Below, one piece after another: positions 23,463 to 34,742 of a stretch of DNA of 64,000 nt. Every line of letters starts with the position of its first letter. Position 1 is the stretch's first letter. The stretch covers positions 124,001 to 188,000 of the forward strand of contig JALQBC010000056.1 of NCBI GenBank assembly GCA_023375675.1, in the 5' to 3' direction. The notes beneath the pieces were generated by a model. The model saw nothing but the letters and a program-made list of their open reading frames with translations. It searched no databases and was not told where the DNA came from. A program made the position numbers and the translations under genes. Origin of the DNA: Cytospora piceicola (Eukaryota; Ascomycota; Sordariomycetes; Diaporthales; Cytosporaceae).

Positions 23463-24525
23463 TTTGACTGACTGGTGGTTGATGATCTTCTTGCAATCTA
23501 TAACAACCTTACTGCTATGCTCGTGAAAGGCATTGACTAGAAAAGCTCGGGCCTCCCAGAATTAGATGGCCCATAGATGCGCTCCTGGTCTCATTGGTTC
23601 GGTTGATGTTAGCGTACTTAGGCGCCGGCAGAGTGACCGAATACGCCGAATGACAGCCATGCTCAGTCACTCAGCCACTAGAGCGCCACTATGAATCCCT
23701 GTTATTCCTGTTCCGGGGCCTTCGCTCCCTAATTTCCAGGGCGGAGGCTAGTATGCCCTTGCCCACCTGCTGAGGAAGGCTTGGTCATCATGTCAGCCAT
23801 TTTGTGCCCATTCTACCATTCAGTGCCCATCACAAGGTCCTTCTCAGGTCACTTCTGGTCCCTTTTACTGGTGTCCCCCTCGGAATGAGGCCGCCCCTGA
23901 TACTACACTGCCGCTACCTGCCGCTGTCCTCTTCCTTCCTTCTAACCTCCACCCGACCTGCCGACCAACCTTTCCCTTCCCTTCGCTTCCCTGACCAAAT
24001 CTTGGAACCGTCTTTACGCTTCCAAACCAACGAATTAATCAACCATCCAAACCTAAACCTTCACGTTCCCTCTCTTCACTCTCTCTCTTTCTCAATCACC
24101 AACCAAACAAACAACATTAACGACGACGATCATTCCTATCCCTTTCCTTTTTTTTCTCTGTGCGACTCCCGACGATCCGGCTTTATCTTCTTTCGACTGT
24201 TGCTATTTGCGTGCAGGGCAATACCAATACAGGGGTGCGATTGCAACATCCAAACTTGACTTTGACGGCCCTGGCATTTCGATCCGCATTGTCCAGCAGC
24301 CTGATTGACCGACCGACCGACCGACCGAACTGAGACTGCATCTACCCGCCCTGACTGCACCTTGCCTGACCAAGCAACGAACCGACGCGGTGGCAACATA
24401 AAGACCAAGAAAGACAACCAATACCTTCTTGTGAGACCTCGTCACACATACAACCACACATACACCAACATACATCGACGAAACACTTCCGGTTTCTCCT
24501 TTCCATCATCTACCGAACCGGCAAA
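23463..24525 (+). promoter_or_regulatory. Divergent promoter and CT-rich leader
   Basis: About 1.06 kb between the CBP6-like start and the BSD2-like start. From 23,930 on it is strongly CT/CA-rich, as in fungal core promoters and leaders, and contains a GACC tetramer repeated five times at 24307-24326. No open frame of value. Confidence 0.5.
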
Positions 24526-25807
24526 ATGTCGGGCGGATACGAGAGGGTAAGTGGAGGAGATGACGACGACAACCTTCAAGCAGAAAATGACCATGATCGG
24601 AGTCACAAGCAAAGGAAAACAAACCAACTGACATTCAACGCCCATTTTTACAGGTCAACGCCCATGATGACGACGATATCGTCAGCACCCCAGTAGCAAC
24701 CGGAATCGGCCACCAACCCATACCGAACTCTCCTCCACCATCCTTCCACTCCAGAATATCATCATCGACACTTCGGAACCAAGAGGTTCAAGACCCGACC
24801 CTTGCCGACGCATTTGATGCCGACGATTCTGATAGCGATGACGAGCCCGACGATAGGCAGCGCCTCGTGAGGCAGAACTCCGATCCGGTGCCACCTCCGC
24901 CTAGCAGCCACCAACTAGCATCATCAACCGATAGTTCTGGTGTCAACACACCCGCCTCTTCACAGGCACAGGCACAGGCACAGGCACAGGTGACGGCATC
25001 AGGTTCGAACAGGATTATTGGCAGCGGGATACAGTCGGACGGAGTATTCACCAACCTGACAGCTAAGCCCGAGCGGGCGGGCACTGAGAAGGAGGAACAG
25101 CCTCCGGTGCGTTTATACCCTCTTCCACGCCTCTGTCTTCTCACCTCCACGTGTGGCAAATAACAGGATTGCTAATTTGTGTTTTCGCACGACAGACTTA
25201 CGAACAAGCCGCCGCGGATGCAGCACCTCCATACTGGGAAACCACTATCCTCGCGCCCGGCCTCGGCGGTTTCGACGAGGTTTACATCGACGGCATGCCG
25301 GTAGGCTCCTTCTTCAGTTTCGTCTGGAACGCCATGATTTCCATGTCCTTCCAACTCGTCGGCTTTCTCCTCACCTACCTCTTGCACTCGACCCACGCAG
25401 CCAAAAACGGCTCCCGCGCCGGTCTTGGAATCACCTTGATCCAGTATGGCTTCTATATGAAAGGCAATGCCGGCGCCGGCGATGGCGGAATGGGCGACGG
25501 CGGGAACGCGGGCGGTGATGGCGGGAGTGGCTATGCCAGTCCACCAGACCCCAACTCTCATGACTTTGATCCCAACGCTGTCGCAGGAGGTGGCAACGGT
25601 GGTGAGAATGGTGGTAGCATTTCGGACATGGCGAGTTCGGAGTGGGTTGCGTACATCTTGATGATTGTCGGTTGGTTTATTTTGATCAGGTCGGTTAGTG
25701 ACTTCCTGAGGGCCAGGAGGCACGAGCAGCTTGTATTGCAAAGCCCGGATCGCGGGTTGGGAATTCCTATTATTGCTGAGGGTGAGAGCGTGGAGCGGGT
25801 GGTCTAA
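24526..25807 (+). CDS. BSD2/NDFIP-like membrane adaptor for ubiquitin ligase
   Basis: 361-aa protein of the Bsd2/Ndfip family. Exons are 24526-24546 (21 nt), 24654-25106 and 25196-25807, an exact frame. The N-terminal 190 residues are acidic and Ser/Pro-rich with a (QA) repeat encoded by CACAGG units near 24964. A PPTY motif (residues 157-160) is created exactly at the exon 2/exon 3 junction and is the classic binding site for WW domains of Rsp5/Nedd4 ligases. Three membrane segments follow: around residues 197-222 (SFFSFVWNAMISMSFQLVG), 232-246 (RAGLGITLIQYGF) and near the C-terminus (VAYILMIVGWFILI). A Gly/Asp/Asn-rich loop lies between the last two. Yeast Bsd2 directs metal transporters such as Smf1 to the vacuole; a similar Golgi/endosome sorting role is inferred here. 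Confidence 0.88.
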
Positions 25808-26745
25808 GGACGCAACAACAAGGGACAACATATTTCAAACAGGTCAAGCCTTGGGCAGAACGGCATTAATCCGATTTGAGGGGGAGAAGTTGGGCAACGT
25901 GGGTAGAGAGCGGATGCATGGGCAAGAGCGGGAAACTCTTTGCCTGTACTGGGTCTCAGGGACGGTCTAGTTTCATTATGGGTTGGTTCCAAGGTTTACT
26001 ACTGCGTATATCATGCCGAGAAGTGCTTATGGGCTTGGCCACGCTGCTCCATGTTCAGTGGCTTTGAAAGGTTTCTTCTTGGAGTTTTTCCGATGGCGAT
26101 CCGGCGTGACTTTCTCCTCATTTATATGGAATACACGGATTATCATCTCCGTACGAGTGTGTCACGTATTGTGTTTTCCCTGCAGATCATATTGTGAAGG
26201 ACCCTCCCTGAATTCTATTGCCCCGTCAGCCCCGTCGGCCCCTCCGCCCCGTCTGTGCTGCCGGTTCGTCCCGGAGCACGGAACTGCGGGGCAACGGGAG
26301 GCTTTGCGGGGCCAAACAAGCAGTGGCGATCGCCGTGTCGTCGAGGTCGTCATGACCTCACCTCAACACATGGTGGCACATCCCAGCTTCACTTATATGA
26401 CCCAACGTCAGTTGAGTGTCACGGAGCGTGCCAGCTTGTTACCTCACTCGATAATATCCTCTATCGTCAAGTAAATACTCAGGAGTCGTTAGGTGAAGAC
26501 ACAAACACATAGCACCTGCGAACAATATCAATTATCGACAATTACAAGCTCAGTAGGCACACGTGCCTTATCTTATCTCACGGCCCCCAAGCAATACACG
26601 GGTGAACTCATCGGCCATACTTTCCAAGGTTCCTTTGACCGTGGCTTCACTTAAAAGGCACCTCCTCCGCCTTCTTGCCGCGATCCCAACGCCACTGAAA
26701 CAAGCGCCTGTTGTCACCGGCGGACGGGGCAGGGGCATCAACAAA
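25808..26745. other. Intergenic region
   Basis: About 940 bases with no supportable gene. It contains the 3' region of the BSD2-like gene and the promoter of the methyltransferase gene. Confidence 0.45.
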
Positions 26746-27626
26746 ATGGCGTGGAGGAGTCACGGCAGCACCAATGATGAACTCATCGATCAGCTATGGC
26801 GTAACGGGCTTATCAAGGATGAGAGGGTGAAGGAGGCTTTCCTCAAGGTACTTCCATATCGCCAAATTTACTTCCTCTCCACTCGTCCACCTCTCCTACT
26901 CGGTCACTCAGCAACCCCCTTATCCCACTGCAACTATGTCACCTCCATCCACTCACACCCAAACAGGTCGACAGAGCCCACTACGCGCCCACCTCGCCCT
27001 ACCGCGACCACCCCCAATCCATAGGCCACGGCGCCACCATCTCGGCGCCGCACATGCACGCCACCGCCATCGAGCACCTCCTCCCGCACCTCCTCCCCAC
27101 CCCCTCCGCCAACCCCGCCCCGCGCGTCCTGGACATCGGCTCCGGGTCCGGCTACCTGACCCACGTGATGGCCGAGCTTGTCGGCGACCACGGCACCGTC
27201 GTGGGCATCGAGCACATCCAGCAGCTGCGCGACCTCGGCGAGGCCAACATGAGCAAGTCGCCGCAGGGCCGCGCGTTCCTCGAGTCGGGGCGCACCATGT
27301 TCCGGGTCGGCGACGGGCGGAGGGGCTGGGCCGAGCCAGGCGGGGATCCGAGCGGGGGCGTGGAGCAGGGGGGCGTCACCGACGCGAGGGGGAAGGGGTG
27401 GGATGCGATCCACGTCGGGGCGAGCGCGGTGGAGTTGCACCCGGAGCTGGTGGAGCAGCTGCGCGCCCCGGGGAGGATGTTCATCCCCGTGGACGACGAG
27501 CCTGGCGGCTACGGGCAGCACATCTGGGCTGTGGATAAGGATGGGGAGGGGGTGGTGACAAGGAAGAAGTTGTTCGCTGTTCGGTATGTGCCCTTGACGA
27601 ACCCGCCTGACGCGTCTGGGGAGTAA
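26746..27626 (+). CDS. Protein-L-isoaspartate O-methyltransferase
   Basis: 253-aa SAM-dependent repair enzyme that methylates L-isoaspartyl residues in damaged proteins. Exon 1 is 26746-26847 and exon 2 is 26967-27626 (GTACTT...AAACAG intron of 119 nt), exact frame. The first ATG is at 26746; upstream in-frame starts are GTG only. Seen: MAWRSHGSTNDELIDQL at the start, ISAPHMHA (residues about 59-66, family signature), SAM motif I VLDIGSGSGYLT (about 88-99), then GIEHIQQL, WDAIHVGASA and the C-terminal IPVDD. Exon 2 is conspicuously GC-rich compared with its neighbours. A loop insertion (GWAEPGGDPSGGVEQGG) lengthens the protein slightly over the usual 220-230 aa. Confidence 0.93.
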
Positions 27627-27812
27627 GTGAGTGGATGTGTGGGTAGAAGAGGGAGACAATGACAAGTAGGGAGGGTGGGATTAGACATCACAGTATATGC
27701 ACGGGATATCATTTTGGGGCGTTTTGAGACTGGGTAGGAGATGAAAGGTAACACGGCCAGTAAATTGTTCTTTTTCTTCTCTGGGTCTCATAGGCCTGAT
27801 TACTACCACCTA

Positions 27813-28043
27813 AGTTCGTGTGGTCTTCTGGCCGTCTTGTTTGGCTTCAACGCAGCTTTTTGAAAGACAGTAACAAGATGCGAGCTGACCATGAAATGAT
27901 GCCTTTGACAATGCTTCCGACTCGCAAGTATCTTGCTTGTAAAGTGGACGCACAAAACGACCTGGTTCTCTCTGCGGGAAAAACCATCCTTGGATGATGG
28001 TCCCGTCAATGGTCTTGCACTCCACTACCTCAAACCTAGCCAT
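27813..28043 (-). pseudogene. N-terminal relic of an alpha/beta hydrolase (possible)
   Basis: A frame starting at the ATG at 28043 begins MARFEVVECKTIDGTIIQGWFFP. This resembles the first strand pair of fungal alpha/beta hydrolases of the peptidase S15-like/serine aminopeptidase group. After about 23 codons the resemblance stops and the frame runs on with no nucleophile elbow (GxSxG), ending at 27813. Nothing further downstream restores a hydrolase. Most likely it is a fragment left by truncation, but a chance resemblance over so few residues is possible. Confidence 0.35.
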
Positions 28044-28376
28044 AGCAATATGTCGAGGGGTTGGATATGTCCAAGATTTCTCTCCCGTTGGACAGACGGA
28101 AGATGAAAATTGACAAAGATTCGTGTTAGTGAACTGTATATATAGGCTGGGATCAGCTTGGAACGGGTGATTTCTAGATTTATCTAGAGCGACCATGGCC
28201 TGGTCCGCTCATTTCTGGTATTCCCTGGCCTGCTTGACCCCGGCACACATAAGAGAAAGCTTGAATGATTTAGATCCAAGAGCCAGGTTTCCTGTGCCTA
28301 TATCCTGCTTTGCTTTTCGCCACGAAAAGTCCTTGAGCCGTAATCTGCCCTCTCCAGCATCCTCCGAATTCCTCTG

Positions 28377-29720
28377 CTACAACCGCTTTTCGAGATGCAT
28401 CTTGCAAAGCCTGCTCATGGAATCAAGCATCAACCTCCACTCAAGCATGACCCGGCCGGTGGCATCAGGGCACTCTTTCCCACATCGCCACAAAATGCGC
28501 GCCAGTTCATTCAGTGGAAAGATTGAATCGATTGTCTCGCCGTCTTCCACCACCAGACCCCATCCTGCAGGCTTGTTGTGTCCCCTCATACTGCGCCATG
28601 GTTTGCCGAAGTGCCAGGTGAACGGCCTCATAAGACTCCCAGCCAGTCTGTGCATCACCGATCTTGCCATAGCCGCCTTCGGGGCAGCCTAATTTGGTAT
28701 TATAGATCTCAAGGCCTGAATCTGTGTTTTCTTTGCCGCTGCCGCCGCGGAGAGAAAGCGTGATCTGAACAAACAGCATCAACAAGTGGCCAAGCCAGCT
28801 GTCGCTGCGTATGTCACACCGGTGGTACTAGACCACATCCAGCTTTTCCACGAATCGCAGAGACCCGGTACCCGGTACCACGCTGCCTCCATCACCAATT
28901 CGGTCAAGGACTCTGTGGAACTTACTGCAGGGCTCCACCTCTGCTAGGTCCCCGGCGCGGGCTAGCTCGAACAACTCGTCCGTTACTTGAGAACATACTG
29001 TGTTCTCTCCGTAGTAGACGGCAAGTGTCTCAGAGCGTTGCTGACGCGTGTGAGTGGTGGCAGGACATTCTTGCCATCAACGGACTGGGTCCCAAGTTTC
29101 CATGGCTCGGGCTTGCCGAGCGACTCCCGGTAAACGATGTTAGGTATCTCAGGGGGAAGGTCGAGCAGACGGAACGCTGGCTCTTGGATCTATGTGCTTT
29201 CAGTCAGCAATCATGGTAAATCACCACTCAAAATATCATGTACTTCCCGCATGACCATCTAGCCATATCGAAGACTCCTTGACGAAGAATGCAGACGCCT
29301 GCTTGTATTATGTGGCACTCTCCCCCAGTCCCGCGTAGAAATGCCTGACACGATTTTCCAGTCTCTTGTAGTGCTACTGGTGCCTGTCCTCTACAACCTT
29401 GGTCAAGGCGGACCGAAACACCTTTTGATTGTCAACCCCATCTGTCCAGTCCAAGGTCTCGTACCCAGCATATGGATACCTCAAATGAACCACGTGATCC
29501 TTGCATGTGTGCATACGGAGGAACAGGGTGCACCCGGGAGAAGTGGTGGCTCAGGGACTCTAGAGGCAGATATTAGCTCTATAAGCCACATCAACCAAGC
29601 TCCAGTGGGGCCGGTGTTTGTACATGAGAGGTTTGGCGCCATTTATATGGGCCCGGTAGATGTTGTTTCGAGGCTCGGCGGGGAGATTGAGGAAGGGGTA
29701 TCAAATGGCTTCTGCTGGAG
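28377..29720 (-). pseudogene. Decayed 2EXR/F-box-like gene with two tandem modules
   Basis: The minus strand carries two successive protein-like modules, each opening with the LPxE-R-IYR pattern of fungal 2EXR/F-box-like proteins: YPFLNLPAEPRNNIYRAHI (about 29,700-29,644) and FRLLDLPPEIPNIVYRESL (about 29,180-29,124). The first continues with HVVHLRYPYAGYETLDWTDG and is broken by TGA, TAG, TGA, TAG and TAA codons in the same frame. The second runs into a one-base frameshift after RVSNALR, resumes as TLAVYYGENTVCSQ, meets a TAG after EKLDVV, and continues through LLMLFVQITLSL. It ends, after another shift, around 28377 (CGKECPDATGR...). It is not translatable as it stands. It may be one two-domain gene or two adjacent relics. 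The TLDWTD motif recurs in the intact gene at 30686-32091, suggesting common origin. Confidence 0.65.
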
Positions 29721-30685
29721 AGCGGTTAGAGTGAGCTCGTTTGGTGATTAAGAATAGCTCGTTTGATGAATAAGAATGAGTGACAGCAACACATCTCAAA
29801 GTCCGAGTTGTCTGCCATTTGGCTGCTTCCTGACCACGATGTGTAGGTGATGAGTATTCAATGTTTGGTGATGCAAGGTTATCGAGAGGCTGAGGTTTGG
29901 TAGTAGAGACTCTGGAAGTCGAGCGATTTGCAGCTTGCAGGTGATGACTTTCAACGTGGTAAAGGTTCAGGGTTAGAAGATAAAGGGAATTAAGGAAAGA
30001 ACTGGAGCAAAGAACTGGAGCAGAATGGCTGAGGAAGCTAAATCAAGATGGCAAATCAAGATGGCAAGCTTAGCCTCGACCACTCCTCCGCCTAGGTACT
30101 TAAAGTATCTAGGTAGGCAGCAGGTACTCAGGTGCTATCCTATATATGGGCTGCGCAGCCGTCCAAGGAAGGTACCGTATTTGATACCCTACCTAGGTAT
30201 CCATGGATGTTGTCCTCCAAGGCTGCTCAAGACCGGAATGACCTAGGCAGTGGAAGTATGCTTTGGTGGTGTGAGGATTGAAGGAGACAAGGAAAGCAGA
30301 GCAATCGAAACTTCACAGGGATATACAAAATTAAGAGAAAGCTTCGCATTTTTATTGATGAGCTATTGAAGTGGAATAACTGACCTTGTTATCCCCATAT
30401 AAAATCATCGCAGGCATAACTTTTGTGTAGCAGCATAGTATCAAGCTGCCCAGACCAAAACCGAATTAACCAGACCAAACCTCACTACACCACACCAAGC
30501 CAGAACATAACAAACCACCTGTTTGTGGATCAAATATCTCTGAAATCTCAAAGAAAACCAGGCCTCTGGTTCCAAAAAGCCAAGAAACAAAGCAAATCCT
30601 GTGAAAACATGTGCGAACACCGCATCCTTGCCTTCAAGCCCCAGATTCAAAAGGCTCAAACTCAGGAGGAACATCGACCAACGAC
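29721..30685. other. Intergenic region with small tandem duplications
   Basis: About 960 bases without a gene. It holds local duplications: AGAACTGGAGCA twice and AATCAAGATGGC twice around 29,997-30,064, and GAGCTCGTTTG-type repeats near 29,735-29,775. A TACCTAGGTA palindrome is at 30190-30199. Confidence 0.5.
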
Positions 30686-32091
30686 CTAATCCTGAGACAC
30701 ATCATCTTCATCAGGAACAGCAGACTCATCCTCGTCGGCCTCATCCTCAGACTCATGCTCGGACTCTTCCTCAGGCTCTTCCTCAGGCTCCTCTTCCTCC
30801 TCCTCCTCCTCATCTTCATCACCCCACTCGTTGTCGGATGGGAGAGGGCTTCCCGCGGCAGAAGGCGGAGGTGAAATATCGTCCACGTCATCCGGCTGAT
30901 AGTCAGGCATACCAAGTTCACTTCGAGTTGTCCCATCGTTCCAATCATCCACCATGACCTCCACCCACTCCATAGCAGGGGCACCCGCCGCACCCAGAAG
31001 ACACAGCTCCTTGACGATGTACTGCACAGCAGGGTGCAGCAGGACATCGCTGAGGGCGAGGCCCTCAAAGTCACAGTCGACGTTTCGTATCCTGTCAGCG
31101 TAGGCCCGGCGGACGAGGCGAAAGTCCGTCCAGTCCAGTGTACCATCGGCGTTGATTCGCCGGTGCCGACTACGACGCTGTCCATGGGTTTGGGGTCCAG
31201 CGAAGGCCTTGAATCCGACGATGCAGGACCTAGGGGCCCAGTTGTAGGTGAAGCTAGTGCGGTTGATCCTGAATCTACCACTCCAGACACGAATGGTCCT
31301 GATGTAGCCGTAGTACACGGAAAAAGACTCGATGGTCTCCAGGTGCTCCAAGCATTCATCAACCTTGGCTTCAACCTTGTTAGCTTCCTCCTCCAACGTC
31401 TCCTTGACACGATTGGCGTATCCTGGGTAGGGAGGGTGGTTCCAGCGCTCCATAAGCTCATCCTGCAGTGCCTCAACATTGTCCCTGATGTCCTGGTGGT
31501 GAGGCACCTGAATGCTCAACTCACGGTCATGGTAGTACATGGTAAGAGCTGTGTGGCGGAGGAACTTGGAGAGTTGGGAGACTGCAGGTGGGTCGAGGGT
31601 GTCGGTGAGATGAGATTGCTGGTCCAGGGCATACTCGAGAAATTTGTTGCAGAGCTCACGTGGAACCTTTCTGAAGTCGAAAGAGACCTGTTGAATTATG
31701 TTAGATGGACCAGTTACAGGTAGCAATTGTGGATTCTTGGGGGAGAAAGCACAACTGGTAAACATACTGAGTCTGTCTCTATAGCGGATTGCTCCGCGGT
31801 CGAATTCTCCAGAGTGAAATTGACCGTAGTAGACTTCTCAGTGGAAGACTCCTCGGTATCAGACTCCTCGGTATCAGAATCCTCCGCGGTCGAATTCTCC
31901 GCAACAAACTTCACTATTGCAGTTTCTTCTCTGGCCGCATTCTCCGTAGCCGAAATCTCCGTGGCCGAATTCTCCGCAAAGGAAAGCACGACTGCAGACA
32001 CACCGGTTCTGGTGTCAGGCACGATGGTATCGCTGCCGTTCATGTTGTCGACATTGGACACGATGTTGTAAAGGCCGCTGTCGGAAGACAT
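30686..32091 (-). CDS. Acidic-tailed protein, F-box/2EXR-like core, unknown function
   Basis: Predicted 441-aa protein. Exon 1 is 31768-32091 and exon 2 is 30686-31687 (intron GTATGT...TTCAACAG, 80 nt), exact frame. Exon 1 encodes repeated Glu/Ser/Thr units (AENS, ATEN, DTEESDTEES) built from imperfect tandem DNA repeats. Exon 2 opens with FDFRKVPRELCNKFLEYAL, which resembles the first helix of fungal F-box/2EXR proteins. A middle region has SVYYGYIRTIRVWSGRF and TLDWTDFRLVRRAY, and an extremely acidic tail (DEDEEEEEEEE...) ends at VSQD. TLDWTD is shared with the broken gene at 28377-29720. The function is not recognised. Alternative: translation from the ATG at 31765 inside the intron would drop the repeat region, but the splice signals favour the two-exon form. 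Confidence 0.65.
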
Positions 32092-33018
32092 CTTGAAGGT
32101 CGATTGCTTCGTAGTCGGTTTCGTAGTCGGTATGATTCGTGTGGAGAGGGGTTGTTTGTAGAGTGTTAGACGGCTCAGTATGTGTGGCCGTGTTGTGAAC
32201 TTTGTGGATTGGCTAAGTATGATGTGTAGAAGGATGTGGATGGTGGTGAACCAATAGTCGATAAATAGTTGGCCGAAGACGGTTAATGATTACTAGTGTG
32301 AGCGCAAATGAAACAACCTTGGAAGTCTTTGTAAAGAAGTCGCAAAGAGGAGGTCGAAGACCTGGACGTGGTTTGGCTCGAAAGGGGAGATGGTCGAAAG
32401 TCGTCGACGGCAGGTACGGAGACCCAGAAGTCCCAGTAAAGACAGACAGATAGAGGACGGTAAACTTAGGGACAGCGTCGTGATACTAGCTGTCAGCTGT
32501 TTTGACCTGGTGACCCACGTCTCGCTCTGGCTTATTATGCCGTTCCAAGTGAAGGTAATTGACGGCAGGTGCGGCTATGACACAAAGCCCTGGAAGAGTG
32601 ACTATGATGAAGTATCGACAGTGAATTGAGGACCTGAGTGACGCAGTACCAATAGAGACTGTGCACCTGTTGTTTGGTTAGAACGGGTGGTAGGTAATGT
32701 GCGGTGACTTCTTTCTGTCACCTCTAGAAACAGGTAGGCAGGATTACAAGTGACAAAGCAGGGTATAACACCAACTTCAACCTTATCGGCAAGTACTTCC
32801 CTCAGGCGCCTCCCGTATCGAGCTCGCCGCGACGCGTGCCGGACGCGTCACGTCGGCATCGAGTTGAGTTTAAGTGAGAGTGACACGCCGGTAAATGCAT
32901 AGCGGGAACACCATAAGCTTGACTGATACATCAGTCTTGGATTCAAATTTATGCGTATTAAAATATATATACACTATAAGCAAGACTGTCCAGAAGATAT
33001 GTGCAGACAAAAGTAAAA
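32092..33018. other. Intergenic region
   Basis: About 930 bases. It has a 12-base tandem duplication (TTCGTAGTCGGT twice, near 32108) in the leader of the preceding gene and an AT-rich segment near 32,940. No gene seen. Confidence 0.45.
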
Positions 33019-34742
33019 TCACCATGTCCACCACCACCTCCTGACAAGGGCTTCCCGATGTCCATCAGCAGTGAGGTCTGTAGCACCCTGTATGACCGGA
33101 GTGTCACCATCCTTCTTGGCCAGCTTCTTGTTGCTGAAGAAGTACCAGAAACTCTGGCCGATGATCTCCAAGATGTTGAAAGCTGAAAGTGCCAGACACG
33201 CCGTGAAGGCGTGCAAGTACAGCGGTGCGTCCTGTGTGCGGAACACCTGACTGCCAGCAATGCCGGCAGCATTGGCAGCCATGATGATCATCCTACAAAG
33301 CGGCCAGGTTAGCTTCCGTTTTATACATGCCCCCCAATAAGACAAACAAAGCCTGAGTCGAAGGGAAAATAGAGGAGGCTGGTGAGGTGCAAACTTACGC
33401 CATGGCAACACTTCTCTCCTGCGGATCCTGACAGTTTGCAGACAGCCAGCCAACATTAATGATATGTACCACCGAGTTTGTCGCCATCGAAAACACGACC
33501 GCAGCATACTTCATGCCCCTGTCCCAAGCCTGCGTCTGGCTCTCACGGAGGCACGTGAAAGCAATCACGCTCCACACAGCAGTGAACAACACAAACGGAC
33601 CCTTCTTGCCCGACTTGTCGCAAGCCCAGCCCAGCACAAGAACAATCACGACGGCGATGAACGACCCCACAGACGCCATTGCATTGGCGCGCACGGTGGT
33701 GTAGCCGATACTCTTGATCACGCTGGGGCCGTATGTGTTGATAGCGTTGACAGGGATGGTTGCCGTCAGCGTGATGAGCATGTGCATGATGATCCTAGGG
33801 TTCGAACACGTCCTCCCCACGTCGCGGGCCGAGATGTGCAGTTGTCCGGTGGTCTTGGCCGGGTCGTCGAGGAGCACGCGCCGCACAAGGATGTACGACT
33901 CGCGGCTGTCAAAGTACGACCACTTTCCGAAGCTGATGAGCGGCCGGCCGTTGCCCACGCGCGGCGGGATGAGCAGCATGAAGAGCAGGCCCACGCCGAT
34001 GGTGATTGCACCCTCGACGATGAAGAGCCAGCGCCAGCCGGCGATGCCGTACCGGTTACCCATGCTCAGGATTCCGGCGCCGATAAGTGATGTGAGCGCC
34101 GAGGCGAGGAGGTTTCCGAGGAAGAAGATGGACACGCGCAGGCTGGTCTCGTCACGCTTGTACCAGGTCGACATGGTGTACAGGGCACCGGGGATGAAGC
34201 CGGACTCGCACAGGCCGAGGATGATGCGTGTTACGAGATAGCCGGCATAGTTGGTGATGAAGTTCTGGAACAGGGCGACCAGGCCCCAGGCGACGATCTG
34301 ACCAGACAGCCAGCGGTGTGGGCCGATCTTCTGCAGTAGGATGTTTGAGGGGATCTCGAGGACAACGATGCCTAGGGAGAGCAGTGCCGTTCTGGTTGTT
34401 GTCCAAGGTCAATTCAAAGTCAAAAATTACGGGTAGCATGTCACACATGCCGGTTGCAGAGAGCTGCACTTACCCGACATTGATCTGGTTGGTGGTGATG
34501 TCGAGATCCTTGGTGATACTGCTCGTCAGGGCGTTGGAGATGTTGCCACGGTCCATCTGCAGCGCGAAGAAGGCGACGCCCAGGATGGGGAGGAGGATGA
34601 AGTCGGTCTTCCTCTTTACACGTCGCTCCTCATCTTCGGTCCAGTCTTTGTGTGCGTTCCCGTCGACGTCGACCGCAACAACCTCCTCGCTGCTTATACT
34701 ACGGCCATCACGGTTCTCCAGGTCATGTTTGGCTGCGACCAT
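33019..34742 (-). CDS. MFS transporter, allantoate/pantothenate (DAL5-like) family
   Basis: 511-aa plasma-membrane carrier of the anion:cation symporter (Dal5/Tna1/Liz1/Fen2) group. Exons are 34474-34742, 33399-34391 and 33019-33292, with GTAAGT...AACCAG and GTAAGT...TTGTAG introns; exact frame. Seen: a charged cytosolic N-terminus, TM1 with DFILLPILGVAFFALQMDRGNISNA (the DRGNISNA signature), the MFS loop GPHRWLSGQIVAWG, ITNYAGYLVTRIILGLCESGFIPGALYTMSTWYKRDE typical of the family, a loop with LLIPPRVGNGRPL, then six more helices and FFSNKKLAKKDG near the C-terminus. Substrates in this family are carboxylate-bearing nutrients such as allantoate, nicotinate or pantothenate; which one is unknown. 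It faces the Zn2Cys6 gene across 1.6 kb. Confidence 0.92.

Noticed and set aside
26934..27665. Long minus-strand frame of 243 codons, and a 200-codon plus-strand frame at 26936-27538
   Set aside because: Both overlap exon 2 of the isoaspartate methyltransferase, whose motifs are unambiguous. They arise from its high GC content.
31034..31723. 229-codon plus-strand frame
   Set aside because: Antisense to the acidic-tailed protein, whose two-exon model has good splice signals.
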